A program made the translations under genes and the position numbers. The notes beneath the pieces are model-generated. The model saw only the letters and a list, made by a program, of their open reading frames with translations. It did not search any database and was not told the DNA's origin. DNA of 64,000 bases, taken from positions 198,503,148 through 198,567,147 of the forward strand of contig CM071598.1 in the NCBI GenBank assembly GCA_036435485.1, read 5' to 3'. The DNA is from Saposhnikovia divaricata (taxonomy: Eukaryota > Streptophyta > Magnoliopsida > Apiales > Apiaceae). Each line of letters starts with the position of its first letter. Within the stretch, counting starts at the first letter, position 1. Shown here piece after piece: positions 1 to 12,980 of the stretch.

Positions 1-1034
1 CCTGGATTTCAATCAAATTACGTTATATGAATTTATCAAAATTTTGGGAAAATCTCTAAAAATTTTTAAATCAACATTATGATAAACAGGATACTTTATA
101 ACGAACTTGCAATTCAAAACATAATTTTAACAGAATAATATCCAAACATTTCTCGAAATATTTCAGAAGGAGTGAGGGTCAGAAGGTACTTGCCTCGATC
201 TCGAAGTGCAAATAAGTGTAGATAAAATTTGTACTCTACCCGTGAACTTGGCTTCGGTCTACGGCTCGGGAATTATTCCCTAAAAACGGCAACCAGAAAT
301 ATGTGAGCGCTTCGTCAAAAATAAAATATTTCTCAACCGATAATATAATATTTAAATATAAAACATCTCTCGAAAATCTCTACGATAAATAACGGAACAA
401 TAATTCCCGGATAAATAAATCTCTCTTCGAACTCAAGAATTAAATCTCGAAAATAAATCCGACTTAAAACGTTAATCCGACTTAAAACGAAAATAGGGTT
501 ACGGCAATTAACGGCAATACTCCATTTTTAAGTCTCATAAATAATTAAATATTAAAATAATCTGACTCGATTCGGTTAATTAAAATAATCCAAAAATATT
601 AATATAAATCTCCTAAGATTATATCGCTTTTTAATCCTATTTATTCATGATTTTTCCTCTTTTATCGATAGATTAATAAATCTCTAATTTTCCTTCAAAA
701 AAACAAAATAACTCTTTTTAAATAATTAATCAATTTCACCATTTTATTAAACTCTTTTATTCTCACAATTTTATTAATATTTAACCTCTTTTATTATTAT
801 CTCTTTATTTCTAAAAATGTTAAAAATAATAACTCAATTATCTAAAACTAATTTTAAAAAGAATATTTAATCTCTTTACTTATTTATTTTATAAATATAT
901 TTTTATTTTTTTTTATTCTTCCATTTTAAAAATCAGTCCAGAAAATCTTTTTAAAAAATCAAAACGGCGCGTGGGGCCCACGCGCCACCGCCGCCGCTGT
1001 CATCTGCCTCCCCCTGCTCTTTCTTTATCCCCCG

Positions 1035-1085
<51 letters not shown>

Positions 1086-1098
1086 CTCTCTCTCAATC

Positions 1099-1137
<39 letters not shown>

Positions 1138-2111
1138 TCTCTCTCTCTCTCTCTCTCCGCCCGTCTCTCTCTCTTTTCAAAATCCGTCCGTCTCCCATCC
1201 CCGTTTCCCCACCTCCATTCCCGTCATCTCTACCCTCTCTTTGCCACCCATAGTCGACACCCTTCCCTCCTCCTTGTTCCGACATCACAGCCCCTCCCCC
1301 TCTCTCCGATTCCTCTTCTCCGACAACATCGACAACATTCCATCCCCCTTCTCTGATTACACCACACCACTAATCAAACAATAACCACTAATCGGAGAAA
1401 CACACACGAGTTCAAGCCTACCAGATTCAACAGAAAACGAAATCGAAAACAAAACAAAGAAATTAACAGAAAAATAAACTACCTGCGAATGTGCTCTGTT
1501 TTGTGTGAATATGTTCTGTGTTTTCTGATTAAAAGAGCAGTAGTAGTTGGGTTTGATTTAAGGTGAAGTAGTAGCTGGGTTTTTGACAAAAAACCAAAAC
1601 TAAAGGAGATCGTAGACCTTGTTTAGAGAAAGTGGTATATAACCCTCCTGATTGTAAATAAAATGTGGTCGGGTTCTCTGTTTGTGCATCATTATATGGT
1701 CCGGTCATTCTATTTATTAAATTAAAAGGAATACTAGTGCTCCATAAAACCATAATCATGCTCTATTTAGTGGGTTTAAAAGAACAAATGTGGTGACAAA
1801 ATGATTAAAGCATGGTTAGTGAAAATTAATTGCTCTCTCCACTATAATAATAATCTCGTTTTCTCGCGTGTTGGCTAATTAAAACGAGACTCTAATTTCG
1901 ACCCAAAAACAAAAAATTTATTTTTCTTAATTTTAATAAAACCAAATAAATATACTAAATAAATATAATATAATTTTTTTTTATATATAAGAGAATATAA
2001 AATTTTAAAATTTCACAAAAGCGTGCTAATTAAATTTTACTAGTGCATCGCTTCTTAAATAAAATTTAAATATCGAGTAGGAAAATTATTTAAAAATTCA
2101 CGGTTATTACA
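1..2111 (-). mobile_element. Partial Gypsy LTR (minus strand), running off the left edge
   Basis: Read on the minus strand this starts TGTAATAACCG at 2111 and resembles the LTRs of the Gypsy element at 15460-33181: the same start, a GA-rich leader tract (here CT on the plus strand, about 1036-1158) and the same region with CTTGCCTCGATCTCGAAGTGC (here 190-210). It is clearly diverged from them, so it is a different member or subfamily. The base after 2111 begins GTATT, which matches the uninterrupted site in the other unit copies (14373, 44146), so GTATT is the likely 5 bp target repeat and the host flank lies to the right. Whether this is a solo LTR or the 5' LTR of a full element cannot be seen because the left part is outside the window. 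Open frames inside it are low-complexity. Confidence 0.85.
1036..1158. repeat. (CT)n microsatellite in LTR
   Basis: An almost pure CT run with a few interruptions. It matches in position and orientation the GA tract downstream of the putative promoter in the related LTRs (16740-16830, 30785-30860). It creates Ser/Leu and Arg/Glu frames on the two strands that are not genes. Confidence 0.95.
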
Positions 2112-3424
2112 GTATTATTTAATAATAATTAAGTGTTTTAGATGTCAAAATCTACTGTTACATATAGAGAGTACTGGTCAAACAAAGATAAGAAACAACG
2201 ATGTTATGACCTAAAAAGACTGGAGGTGGTGTCTCAAAAGACTTTGACATGCAAGTTAGTGAAAGATACTATTTGGCGGATAATAAGTAAATAAAAATGA
2301 TATTTTTTTATTAAAATATAACTTATAATATAACTTATACTTAATAATATAAGTGAAATAAGCTTGATAAGATAATTCAAGTGCTAAGAATTTATCTTCT
2401 GTCATCCCAAATTTTTGAATTAGATTCTCGTTCATCTTGAAATTTCTAAAAACATATACTTATTTCTATCTGCGTGACATATGATTGTTGTATATGTATC
2501 ATCGTAGCTAAATAAAATTTTCCACTATCCATCATTTTGTTAAGATGTACCTTTGACTTACGTTGGTAACATTTTCCATTATGTACATAATCTTCTAAAT
2601 CATGGTTGGCTAACTTATTGGGCTAGATTACAGATTATTGGATTTCTTACATGAGATGATAATTGTATTATAGTTCGACCTAAATTTGCAAGTTATTAAT
2701 AGTTTGTCTAGCCCACAAATTGTCTAATCAACTGACACATTGGATTGGACAATAACTTATCTAGATCTTTCATTTGAAATGTATTGTGTTAGCCAAATTT
2801 TGTTCATGTATCACCGTAATTAATCAATTGACTAAAATGAATAATTTATAGACGAACATACCCATAATAAGGTCAATATTTACTAGTTCCATTATTTGAC
2901 CCACTATGCTGCTATAAAGTATTAAGTGTTAGAAAAATGATTCTTTGTTTCGAAAATAAAATGAACCATGAAAAATTATCTATGTAAGAGTAATGTTACA
3001 TGTACCGGAAAAAATCCAAAAATAATTCTTAAATGATACATATTGTTTCTTTATTAGTTAAATTCATATTAACACTCGCGAATTCGTGACATTTATGAGA
3101 AAATAATTAATAAAAAAATAATAACTCATCTTTTGAAAATCAATTCGGTGACTCTAGAATTACTCTTTATGTAAAGCACATTTTCTCAATGAAATGGATG
3201 AAAAAGAAAAAAAATTCTTAAAATATACTACGGTGTTAGTTAAATGACATCATTTGTTAGTCATTAAATACTATTATATTACCGTAATAGTTATTCATAG
3301 TGCATTAATAAGAGATATATTATTATATTAGATATATATATATATATATATATTACCGTAATATTGTTTTAAGAAAAAAAATTATTTACTGGATAGTTGT
3401 ATATGAGATATGTTATTAGATTAT

Positions 3425-5447
3425 ATTAATAGTTATTCTTTCTCGGCCAAATTTTCTAGTTGATCAAGTTCTAAAAAGTAAATGTTTCCTCATTGCTCAG
3501 TTATGAGGGCTCAGCTTGGTAATTCTTCTTTTTTTAATTGGAAAAGTATGTTATGGGGAAGGGGACTTATCTCAAAGGATGTGTGTTACAGAATTAGAGA
3601 TGGTCTTAGTACTCGTACATATCAAGATCATTGGATTCCATCACCGACAAGTTTTAAAGTGTGCTCCCCTATATTCTTACCTTTGAATGCTATTGTTTCT
3701 ACCACTCCTAAGGAGTGATGGTCCTCGAATTATAAGATATTGTAGAATCATTTCCTTACTTTTGAAATTGATGTAATTATCCATATTCCTTGGCCAAGAT
3801 ATTTAAGGCCAAACTTCTTTTATTGGTATTTTGATAAACTTGGTAACTACTCTGTTAAAAGTAGGGGTGGCAATTTCAGGTTTTGGGTCGGGTTCGTGTT
3901 GGATCAAATTGTACCTGGTTGTTTCGAGTTGATTTTTTCTTCACCCTAACCCGTACCTACCGGGTTCGTGTCGGGTTTCGGGTCATTTCGGGTTTCGCCA
4001 CCTCAATTCTTTTTTAGAGTGATTGAAAATATGCTCTTATATTTTGTACTTCCTCTGTCTCGATTTATAGGGCATGATTGCTTTTGCAAAAATTTTAAGA
4101 AAAAACAGTTCATTTCTCTTTCATTGCACTTGAAAGTTACAATTCAAATGTATAATATGTACTGTACCCATTTTGTGAGGTATAAAAAATAACATGACAT
4201 ACGAAAAATATTGTTATTACAATATTGAATATATAATAATAAATCAATTAGTGAGTCTCTATCATTGCACGTGTAAGTTATTTTATTGTACTTAAATTTA
4301 ATTATTTTAAACATAAAGTATTTCAAAAACAGGGTTATAAAAAAGAGGGTTCATTAATTTTCAGGTCATTTTCCGGTTTCGGGTTCGTGTCTGACTGTAC
4401 CTGGTAGTTTCGGGTTGAATTTTTGTTTAACCCAAATTCATATTTTCTCGGGTTGGGTTCGTGTCATGTTTCGGGTTGGGTCGGAAATTGCCACCCCTAG
4501 TTAAAAGTGGGTATGCTATTGGGTATCTTTCTAAATATGATATGATGGGCCAGGTACATTATCGGATATGAGTAAGTGGTGGAAGTGGCTTTGGAGTTTG
4601 ACAATATCCCCGAAAATCAAAATTTATTTGTGACATATCTATTATGATGTTATCTTTACTATAAGTAACCTTCATGCACATCATGTTCCAGTAGTTAATA
4701 GATGTCATGGTGCGGTTGTTTCGAGCAGATGAGTTACGCAATTTTTACATGTTATGACTCACTACAGGGATGGAAAGTGAGCCCATGGAAGGACGTGGTA
4801 TGAAAGTTTGGTAATAGTAATATGCTCGACATTATGTTATATTTATGGCATATTTTGAATCGAAATGAGTTGGAGCCATTTTTTTATTTATGTTACCTGA
4901 TATGGCAACATCAAATAACTTAATTCATAAGAAAGTAAATCCAAATATTCAAACTGCGTACCACACAGCGTGTTTAATGCTTTCAGAATATGCAGCTTCC
5001 GTATCAAGAAGTTTTAAACTATTTTGATGGAGCTTTTAGTAGGGTTTTTTCAAGTGTTGGTCTTAGTGTGACTATTCAGGATTCTAATGGGGCATGTATA
5101 GCAGCAAGTTCTAGCAAAATAGTGTGTTGCTCTTCTGTTTTATTGGCGTAAATTGGCTGTTGATTGCGGTATATATCCGGTGGAGGGTGACTCGCTTGAA
5201 GTGACGATCCTTGTTAGTAAAGTAGGAGTGTTATCTAAATTAGGACTGTTGGTGGAAGATATTTAGTTTCTCATGGTTGCAAATCATGTTAATACTATCT
5301 TGAAAATTCATCGGGAAGCAAATGATGTTGCAGATGGTCTTTTCAAATTTGGGTTGAGTTGCGAGCAAGCATAGATTTGGTTGGAGGATAAAAGCCCCAC
5401 ATGGCTTCATAGCCTTCTTATTCTAGTTTTAGGAATTATTTGATCTT
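3425..5447 (+). pseudogene. LINE (non-LTR retrotransposon) ORF2 3' remnant, copy 1
   Basis: The translation shows the zinc-finger-RT region typical of plant LINE ORF2 C-termini (VMRAQLGNS, ILWGRGLISKD-like and QDHWIPSPTSFK-like segments, about 3500-3690). It continues through a WKWLWSL-type segment (4580-4620) and then an RNase H-like domain with FDGAF, VEGDSLEV and HREANDVADGL segments (5030-5340). The frame is broken by several stops and shifts and is interrupted by a hAT-type MITE at 3862-4499. Copy 2 (33415-35393) retains an extra C in the first segment and so keeps the frame where copy 1 has lost it. The 3' end is cut at 5458 by a CACTA terminus. Only the C-terminal part of ORF2 is present; no catalytic RT core is visible. 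Confidence 0.8.
3862..4499. mobile_element. hAT-type MITE in the LINE remnant, copy 1
   Basis: It is bounded by inverted repeats TAGGGGTGGCAATTT and AAATTGCCACCCCTA and flanked by the 8 bp direct repeat GTTAAAAG (3854-3861 and 4500-4507). The LINE reading frame continues across the site once it is removed. An 8 bp target repeat with these ends is the hallmark of hAT elements. At 638 bp with no transposase it is non-autonomous. Inner sequence near both ends is rich in CGGGTTCGTG-like repeats. Confidence 0.92.
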
Positions 5448-5457
5448 GATGATAGCC

Positions 5458-6330
5458 CACTACGCCATAGATGAGCATATGTAACGCACTCCTAATGTTG
5501 CAATAGACACGTTTTTTGTTACATTAGGCCTAAGGTAACACACTTTTACCATTTCATCCGCTAATGTTACCTTTGACCTCAAATGTAACGCTCAACTTCT
5601 CAATGGTAATACAAGGGAAAGCGTTACATCAGGACCATAAAGTACCACAAAATCAAGCAAATGCAACACTGGTAGGTTTTACTTTAGTTTAGCTAGTAAC
5701 ACTAGGTGCTACGTGGCATGTGGGGCCCACATTACACCTGGCATCCTGCCACGTGGCACTTGACACGTGGCACGCATTGACACGTGGCATCTTGACACGT
5801 GGCACACCTTTGCCATGTGGCATATTGTGGGGCCCACATTGACACGTGGCATATTGTGGGGCCCACACTGACACGTGGCATATTGTGGGGCCCACACTGA
5901 CACGTGGCATACTGTGGGTCCCACACTAACACGTGTCATATGTGGGGGCACACTGACACGTGGCATACTGTGGGTCCCACACTAACACGTGTCATATGTG
6001 GGGGCACACTGACACGTGGCATGCTATGAGTCCCACACTGACACGTGGCAAATGTGGGACCCACACTGACACATGGCAGGTGTGGGGCCCACACTGACAC
6101 ATGGCAGATGTGGGGCCACACTGACACGTGGCATGTGGGGGTCCACTTTCTAATGCGACACTACATAATTACCAAATGCAATACCACATAATTATCTAAT
6201 GTAACACTGTAATTATCTATTGCAACACTGCAATAAAGCTAATTTAACACTTTTGTATTCTAATGTTACACTAAAATTTTATATTGCAACACTAGCAACT
6301 ATAGCAATTGCAACACTAAAATTGAAAATT
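5458..6330. mobile_element. CACTA left terminus (truncated), copy 1
   Basis: It starts with CACTACGCCATAGATG, matching the terminal inverted repeat of the complete CACTA element at 21316-25641. It is followed by subterminal TGTTAC/TGCAACACT motifs (5480-5700 and 6150-6330) on both sides of a GC-rich minisatellite. No matching GGCGTAGTG right end was found in the unit, so the element is truncated or its right part has decayed. The right limit given is where the subterminal motifs fade. Confidence 0.75.
5706..6150. repeat. G-box/TCP-site minisatellite, copy 1 (about 16 units)
   Basis: About 16 degenerate units of 27-30 bp with the pattern ACACGTGGCATA, then GTGGGGCCCACACTG. Most units contain the palindromic G-box CACGTG in the ABRE-like context ACACGTGGC, and many carry GGGCCCAC, which fits the class I TCP site consensus. 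Copy 2 of the unit has only about half as many repeats (35656-35965). Minus-strand open frames here are Cys/His/Val/Gly repeats produced by the minisatellite and not proteins. Confidence 0.9.
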
Positions 6331-6439
6331 TTGCAAGATCTGATTTATGTATATATCAATCCCTTTACAAAATAAGAATAACTTTATTCTTTCAATGCTA
6401 CAACGTGTAATTTATCTTTTCCCTTTCATTTTCAAATTT

Positions 6440-8350
6440 TAAAATTTGGTAGTGAAAAATTATTTGTTCTTAGTAAATGTGATTGAAGGGAATATATTTA
6501 AATACGTTAAAATAATTCAGGACTTATCCTTTATAGATAATAAATCACTTGTTTAAGACTTGTTTAGTGACAAAACTGATAAGTACAGTTGTAGTTTTTC
6601 TAGAAAAAGGAACTTAATGTTAGTAAACTCTCAAGTGTCATACGAGTTCTAATGTGGAACATTAGAATGTTCGAATGTAGAATTTGGAAAAAAAACCAAA
6701 ATTTTTTTTTTGGTAAAATGAAAATTTTAAACCAAAATGAATTAAAAAAAGAACACCAATGACTTATCTGCATTTAAACGATCTTGGTTGTGAGTTTAGC
6801 TATGGGTTGGAGAAGTTCAAAAGTAGAATATATGAAAAACCTTAAGCATTTTAAAATTGAAAGTTTGTGGAAATTATTTTTTAAGATAAAGACCGAGAAT
6901 AATGGTAAGACACATTAATTATCCTTTTCATTTTCAAATTTAGAACATGGTAATTATTTCCACAAAATTCTTAAAAATATATATACACATTAATTACCTT
7001 TTTAAAAAAAAATTACTAATGTGCTCAACAAAATTCTTAAAAATATAAAGACCAAGAATGTTAGAACATGGTAGTGAGAAAATTATCTTAGGTGAAAAAT
7101 AAATTGTTCATACCACAAATGTTTGAAGGGATTATATTTAAATGCGAAAAAATAATTCAGGACTAATATCTATATTAAAAGACAAGGTTAGTGACAGGAT
7201 TGTGTTGACATATTTATGTGATGTACTACGGGAAGTTACCGTAATTGTTACGATTAGGTATTTCCTATATAAGCGTTCATTATATTGTAAACAAATTAAG
7301 GCTTTATGCCTTCACGATTGAGTAAAAGAGTATTTGCGAATACTCTATCATGGTATCAAGAGCCTTACTAAAACTGGAGACCTTGACCTAAACTTAGCGA
7401 CGACGAATCTGACAACGACCGTTTTCATAATATGTTTCTTAATGACAAAACCGACGACGACGAATCTGAAAACAATGACGACGATCTAATGTTATTAACA
7501 TCTCAAGTGTCAGACGAATTCTAATGTGGAACCGGAATGTTCGAATGTAGAATTTGATAAAAAAAAACATAATATTTTTATGGTAAACAAAATGAATGAA
7601 AAAACGAACACCAATGACTTATCTCCATTTAAACGATTTTGATTGTGAGTTTAGCTATAGTTCGGAGAAGTTCAAAAGTAGAATATATGACAAACCTTAA
7701 GTATTTTTAAAATTGGAAGTTTGTGAAAATAATTTTTTTAACATAAAGACCTAGAATAATGGTAAGACACATTAATTATCTTTTTTTTTCATTTTCAATT
7801 TTACAACATATTGGTAGTGAAAAATTAATTGTTCATAGTGGATGTGATTGAGGGACTTACATTTATATTCGTAAAAATAATTCAAGACCAATATCAATAT
7901 TAATAAATTGGATGTTTAAGACAAGTTTAGTGATGGGACTAAAAAGTACAAGTGTAGTTTTTGTGGAAAAAAGAACGGAATAATATTAACCTTCATAGTG
8001 CAGTACGTCTTCTACTGTGGAAGCAGAAGGTTCGAATGTAGAATGTGTAAAACGTGTAAAACTTTATTTTTTTAATGCTACAACCTGTAATTTAAAGAAT
8101 AATGTCTGAATGAAAAGAACACCAATGACTTATTCCCATTTGAGACAAAATTGCTTACGAGAATGACTTATTCCCATTTAAAACAAAATGGGTTACGAGT
8201 TCAGGTGTGGGATTAAGAAGTTCTAAAGTAGAATATTTTAGAATTTCTTAATATTTTTTTAATTGCAAGTTTGTTTAAGTAATTGTTTTTAATATATGAA
8301 CACCAAGAATTCTAATTTGAGTAAATGTATTTTGTTGCAAATATAAATAC
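6440..8350. repeat. AT-rich region with degenerate approx. 0.6-0.7 kb direct repeats
   Basis: A recognisable block (AAAATTATTTGTTC-like, then TGATTGAAGGGA, TTTAAATGCG, AATAATTCAGGAC, then CTCAAGTGTCA and GGTTCGAATGTAGAAT) recurs near 6455, 7075 and 7812 with many changes. This suggests old tandem duplication inside an unidentified element, perhaps the interior of the truncated CACTA. No coding sequence is apparent. Confidence 0.6.
7203..7490 (+). mobile_element. Miniature LTR-retrotransposon fragment (TRIM-like), copy 1
   Basis: Bases 7203-7350 (148 bp) begin TGTTGACA and end CTCTATCA. They are immediately followed by TGGTATCAAGAGCC, a near-match to the initiator tRNA-Met primer binding site of plant LTR elements. 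The short LTR and the lack of gag-pol fit a TRIM or a heavily deleted Copia-like element. Only one LTR is seen; after about 140 bp of internal sequence (ACGACGACGAATCTGA-like) the surrounding repeat resumes. The same fragment is at 37033-37320 in copy 2, so it predates the unit duplication. Confidence 0.65.
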
Positions 8351-8699
8351 CAATAAATGTGTTTATTTTAGTGCATTATATTTAAAATTGCAATTTTTTT
8401 AGGTCTAAAGCAGATTTATAATTTAAAATAAAAATTGAAATGCTTGTGCAATATAAAAATCTATTCGTTAACTAAACTTGAACACATTTCAAAAGAATCT
8501 GCGAATATAAAACTTGAATGTTTTGAAACATTGAGGGCTGATAGGTATTTCGTATAAAACTTCGAGGGCTAAAAGGTCATTAAGCCTTATTATTATTACA
8601 AACCTAAACTTAAAAATATATTATTATTACAAACCAAAGTTCTCAAAAGTTCTACTGCCCGTTCTCACAACTAACTAAAGATCTCCTCACTGAGCTGTT

Positions 8700-11600
8700 A
8701 TTGCATCTACCTCGGGAGCTATCTCAAAACAAACCAACTCAGGACCACGGTAAGTGCGCTTCCTTGCGGTTTTGATTGTACGAACCATGATTCATAGATT
8801 ACTATCAAAAGGGATAGACAAAATAATAATGAGCCAATGCTCAGCAAGTAACTTAAGATCTCAACTGAAAACAATATAACGGGGTATCGCAGAAGATGAC
8901 AGTAATTTAAAATATGACATAATTATACTGGAAGCGGTTAAAGCAATACTGGTATTTAGTAAAGACAAAATATCATCTGATAAACAGGATAACAATAGAT
9001 ATTTCAAAACTGTGTAAAGTAATTGACATTTCAATTGGTAAACCAATTTCATTTCATGCTAAATAAAAAGTAATCATCACTTTAAGAAAACTGATTGGAT
9101 GTTTTTATTTCATAATAGACAATACGGGTGATCAGCCCATAAAGTCCCCATACCGGACACAAAGTCCCTCTCTCCATCATTTCCTTTCATTAGGATAGCT
9201 TGGGTTCCCAAGAGGCAACACATTGGCCTATAAAGGTGTTGAACTTGACAGACCAGAACTACACAATACTACTTCTCAAAAATTGACGGAACCGGCATTA
9301 CTCGTTCGCCCAGTCTCTCCAATCGTCAGGAATCCATGGAAACCATTTCGACGAAGTTCCTAAAATTTTTATTAGAAACCTTATTTTTAAAACATTTATC
9401 TTTGCAAAACTCTTTTATCCTCATGAAACATTTTAATACTTAATCTTTTCAAAAACTTTTACTTCGAGGTACCTTTGACTCTCTGATAACAAATCATCCC
9501 AGTCTAAGTAACCTCAAAGTATTTTAAGAAAACATCTCATTTTGATTTACAATAATCGAAGTAAAAGGTTTTGACTAGGTTTTCTGACATCAATGAGAAG
9601 GGGTATAAGTCTGAATCAAGAAGATATTGACTCATGTGGAAATCTAGGCTTCAATCAGGGTATAAGGGAACAATCCAAGTCAAAGGTCAAAGATATCATT
9701 TAAGTCTAGTTTTAAAATCATTTGATCAAGTTGTAAGGTTTAAAAGTCATCGATAAAGGATAACAAGTTTGTAAAGCAGTGTTTAGGGCAACATGATATT
9801 TGATAAGTATTTTAAAATCAACACAGGGTATCCGGGTCACAGACATAAGTCAAGTGGAACACTGGTTTATCGGTCAATCAATATGACTTGATTATAATAA
9901 ATTGTAGGACATATATGGTCAAGAAGCAATTAAAAAGAATTAGTGTTGTTTAACTCTGGATGACAGTATGGTCAAGAAGCAATTAAAAAGAATTATGCTG
10001 GTCTAGGGTTTACATGTGTTGAACCAGGGTTTATCAATAAAGATTTTGGATACATGCAAATTTAAGTTTATAACAGAAGTATGATCAACATGGTATGGAA
10101 TAGGCATGCTTGAATCTACAAGATACAACAGTTTCAATAATATAAACTTTCAGAGGAAAGACAGAGTTACTTGCCTCCGGTAGAATGCAACAGCTACAGC
10201 TCAGCCTATTGAAACTCAACCTTGTTAGGGCCTACGTCCTTCGTATCTACATAAACAATAATCACTACCTTAGAATACGATACCTCTTAATCATCTAATC
10301 CTATTCTAACCAAACGATTATTATAACGCATCGATACTCAACATATAACATACGTACCTGACATTATACTAGAATCATCTCATAAATAGATATTCACTTA
10401 AGCACGTAGCACATAGAACATACATATCACGTAGCCACTTAGCAGATAAAGTTGACTCATAAGCAGTCATACTATTAGATATATAGTTTACTACATAAAT
10501 AATTTCACGAAAATCGGACAGAGTCCCCTTTATAATATGGAGCATCCCGTCGGAACATATCCGACTCCACTTCACAATGAAATACCTACGATGGATTAAA
10601 TATCCACCTACACTTCCAATGGAATACATAATATCATGGTAACTCATAATCATAGTATTTACCATATAATCTGAAATCATCAATAATCATTAAACCATGT
10701 TTAACGAATCACTAACATCACATATCTCTTAATAATCCAAATAATTCACATATATTCATATAAATTCGAGTTAGTGTTCCAAAAATTTCGAAAACTAATC
10801 ATGCAGCTTTATAAATTTCAAAACATTATATACGAATATAATTATATTTTTGACTCATGTTCATCATCGTCGATTCACCGGCTCATTACGAAAATCATAG
10901 CCGACGGGCAAAAGTTTCGGTGGTACTCTTAATTTGAGCCTCCAACACGAAAATTCTACCATTTATAAGCAGTTAACATCGAATATAATCATGTATAAGC
11001 ATCAAAGTTGAACTGGACAACAAGGAAAATGAGTCAAGAACTCGAACAACAGCACCGAACAAGCTATACATGCATATATATTCAAACATGAACTGATAAA
11101 CTCAATACCAACATGATTCAAGTATAAAAATAAGCACAAGAATTCATGGGCATCAATTTAACATTAAAATCGAATCAAATCAGTCCAAACTTGAAATGGG
11201 TTTTGAAACTATCATCACCAAATCAACATGCATCGACAGTACTAGTTAGAGAATCAAAAACCGAGCACAACTGCGGTTTCAGATCATACAAAACAAGGAA
11301 GAGAGAATGTTAAGGGAGAAAGAGAGAACCGAGAGAGAGAACAGAGAGATTCGTGAGAGACTGCAAAAGAAAATGAAGAAGAGGCTGTCGCCTCTTACCA
11401 ATTTTGCAAGGGCAAAATGGTAATTTACTAATTACTATTTACTTTTCTGAAAAACTATAATTTTAATCACTTCTAAATTGAAATAAAATAGGAAATGGGG
11501 AGAAAATATTTCATAAAAAATTTTAAAATAAAGTTCATGAAATTAGAAGCATCCCTATATTTTTAAAATAATATTTGGATAAAAAATGAATTTTATACGA

Positions 11601-11985
11601 ATTTTCGAAATAAAGGTTCTTTAAAAGAAATAATACTTTTTAAATCATTTTAAAATACAAAAACACACAATTAAATACCCACACTAATTTTACAAACCAA
11701 TTCTTGTCTCAAAGATGATAATGCAAAAAAATTCATGATTTAAATCAATTCCAATGATTTTATATGATTTTTAAAAGATTAAAAATGCACTTTAAAAATA
11801 CTTTTAATGCGGTAAAAATACAAACAAAATTCCACGAACATGTACGAAATCATCATATAATCACATAAACATGATTTCACATATACCTTGACTTCACAAA
11901 ATTTATCTATCATATAATTCACATAATTTCCACATTTAACAATTAAATAAGCATTTAATAATTTGCCAAAAATTCTAAGTCGTTA
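8700..11985 (-). mobile_element. Old minus-strand Gypsy-like LTR, copy 1
   Basis: On the minus strand the segment shows the organisation of the other Gypsy LTRs here: a start resembling TATAACGACTTAGAATTTTT (near 11985; the expected TG appears mutated), a GA-rich tract at about 11290-11360, and an ACTTGCCTCCGGTAGAATGC segment (about 10170-10189) equivalent to the conserved ACTTGCCTCGATCTCG of the left LTR. No gag-pol lies on either side, so it is probably a solo or truncated LTR. The left limit is uncertain. The counterpart in copy 2 is about 38515-41680. Confidence 0.5.
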
Positions 11986-12245
11986 TAAGGTAAGCTAAAG
12001 AGATGGAATAAATGTAACGATACATGAGGGAGATATATGATACGAAAGTTGTAACTGATTGATACTTGATTAATTTTTGATTGATTCTTAATTAATTTAA
12101 ATATCTTGTAATTACATCCTTGTCCTTGTAGTTTATTTGTGAATATTTTGAATTAATTGCCAACTTAAATCTAAGTCAATCTAAGCCATTCATCTTGTAT
12201 GAACCCAACGATCATAAATAGATCTTCGGTTCCCTTTTAAGTAAT

Positions 12246-12485
12246 ATATAAATATTATAAAATAAAAAAATATTGAGAAATCCATCTAATAGAATCTGTG
12301 AAATTTTGTTCAATCCACAAAAATCTTGATAAATCAATCCACTAAAATCTAACAAAATCTACATAGAATTAAAAGAATCTGTGTACAGTCTTTGTAGAAT
12401 TTAAATAATCCATGAATTTAAAAAAATCCATTAAAATTCATGGATTATTAGAAATTCATTAAAATCTAAGTTGAATACACCCTTA
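12246..12485. repeat. Short repeat with ...TTGAATACACCCTTA end (MITE-like), first of pair, copy 1
   Basis: About 240 bp repeated almost exactly at 13315-13559, both ending TTGAATACACYCTTA and containing a small inverted repeat around CATGGATTATT. From 12486 to about 12760 there are several further GGTGTATTCAA/GGATTTTAAA modules in the opposite orientation. The pattern suggests one or two decayed foldback or Harbinger-like elements. The pair recurs in copy 2 at 41994-42267 and 43081-43325. Confidence 0.55.
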
Positions 12486-12980
12486 ATTCAATCCGGATTT
12501 TAAAGAATTTTAATAGATTTCTAGAATCTAGGTGTATTCAATTTGGATTTTAAAAAATCCTTTAAAATATGGTGGTATTCAATAAGGATTTTAAAATATC
12601 TTTTAAAATCTAGGTGTATTCAACTTGGATTTTAAAAAGTCCTTTAAAATAATGGTATTCAATTCCGATTTTAAAAAATCCATTAAAATTTGATGGCATT
12701 AAAAAATCAATGTATTTTTTGGATTTAATAAAATAGCGGATTTTGATGGATTTTCTAGTGTATTTTTTATTTTTGAAAATTTCTAAAATCCAAGATATTT
12801 TAAAGAATTTGTCAGAAACTCTATTTTTAAATCAGTAAAATATTATTATCAATGATTGAAACACACCTCGGCCCATAAATATCATTACAAAGATACTCAT
12901 CATATTTATATTTTATTTTTAACCAATAATAAAAAAATTTGTTTGCAACATTACGAAAAAAGTTTTTATTTTATTTTCAG

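Noticed and set aside
951..1384. Ser/Leu-rich (+) and Arg/Glu-rich (-) open frames
   Set aside because: Products of the (CT)n tract in an LTR; the same artefact recurs at 16500-16900 and 30470-30990.
5689..6127. Minus-strand frames encoding Cys/His/Val/Gly/Pro repeats that look like a repeat protein
   Set aside because: They are translations of the G-box minisatellite in several overlapping frames, with no conserved start or context.
5706..6150. Regular roughly 28 bp repeats superficially like a CRISPR array
   Set aside because: Plant nuclear DNA, no unique spacers, variable unit length and no cas genes; it is a minisatellite in a CACTA end.
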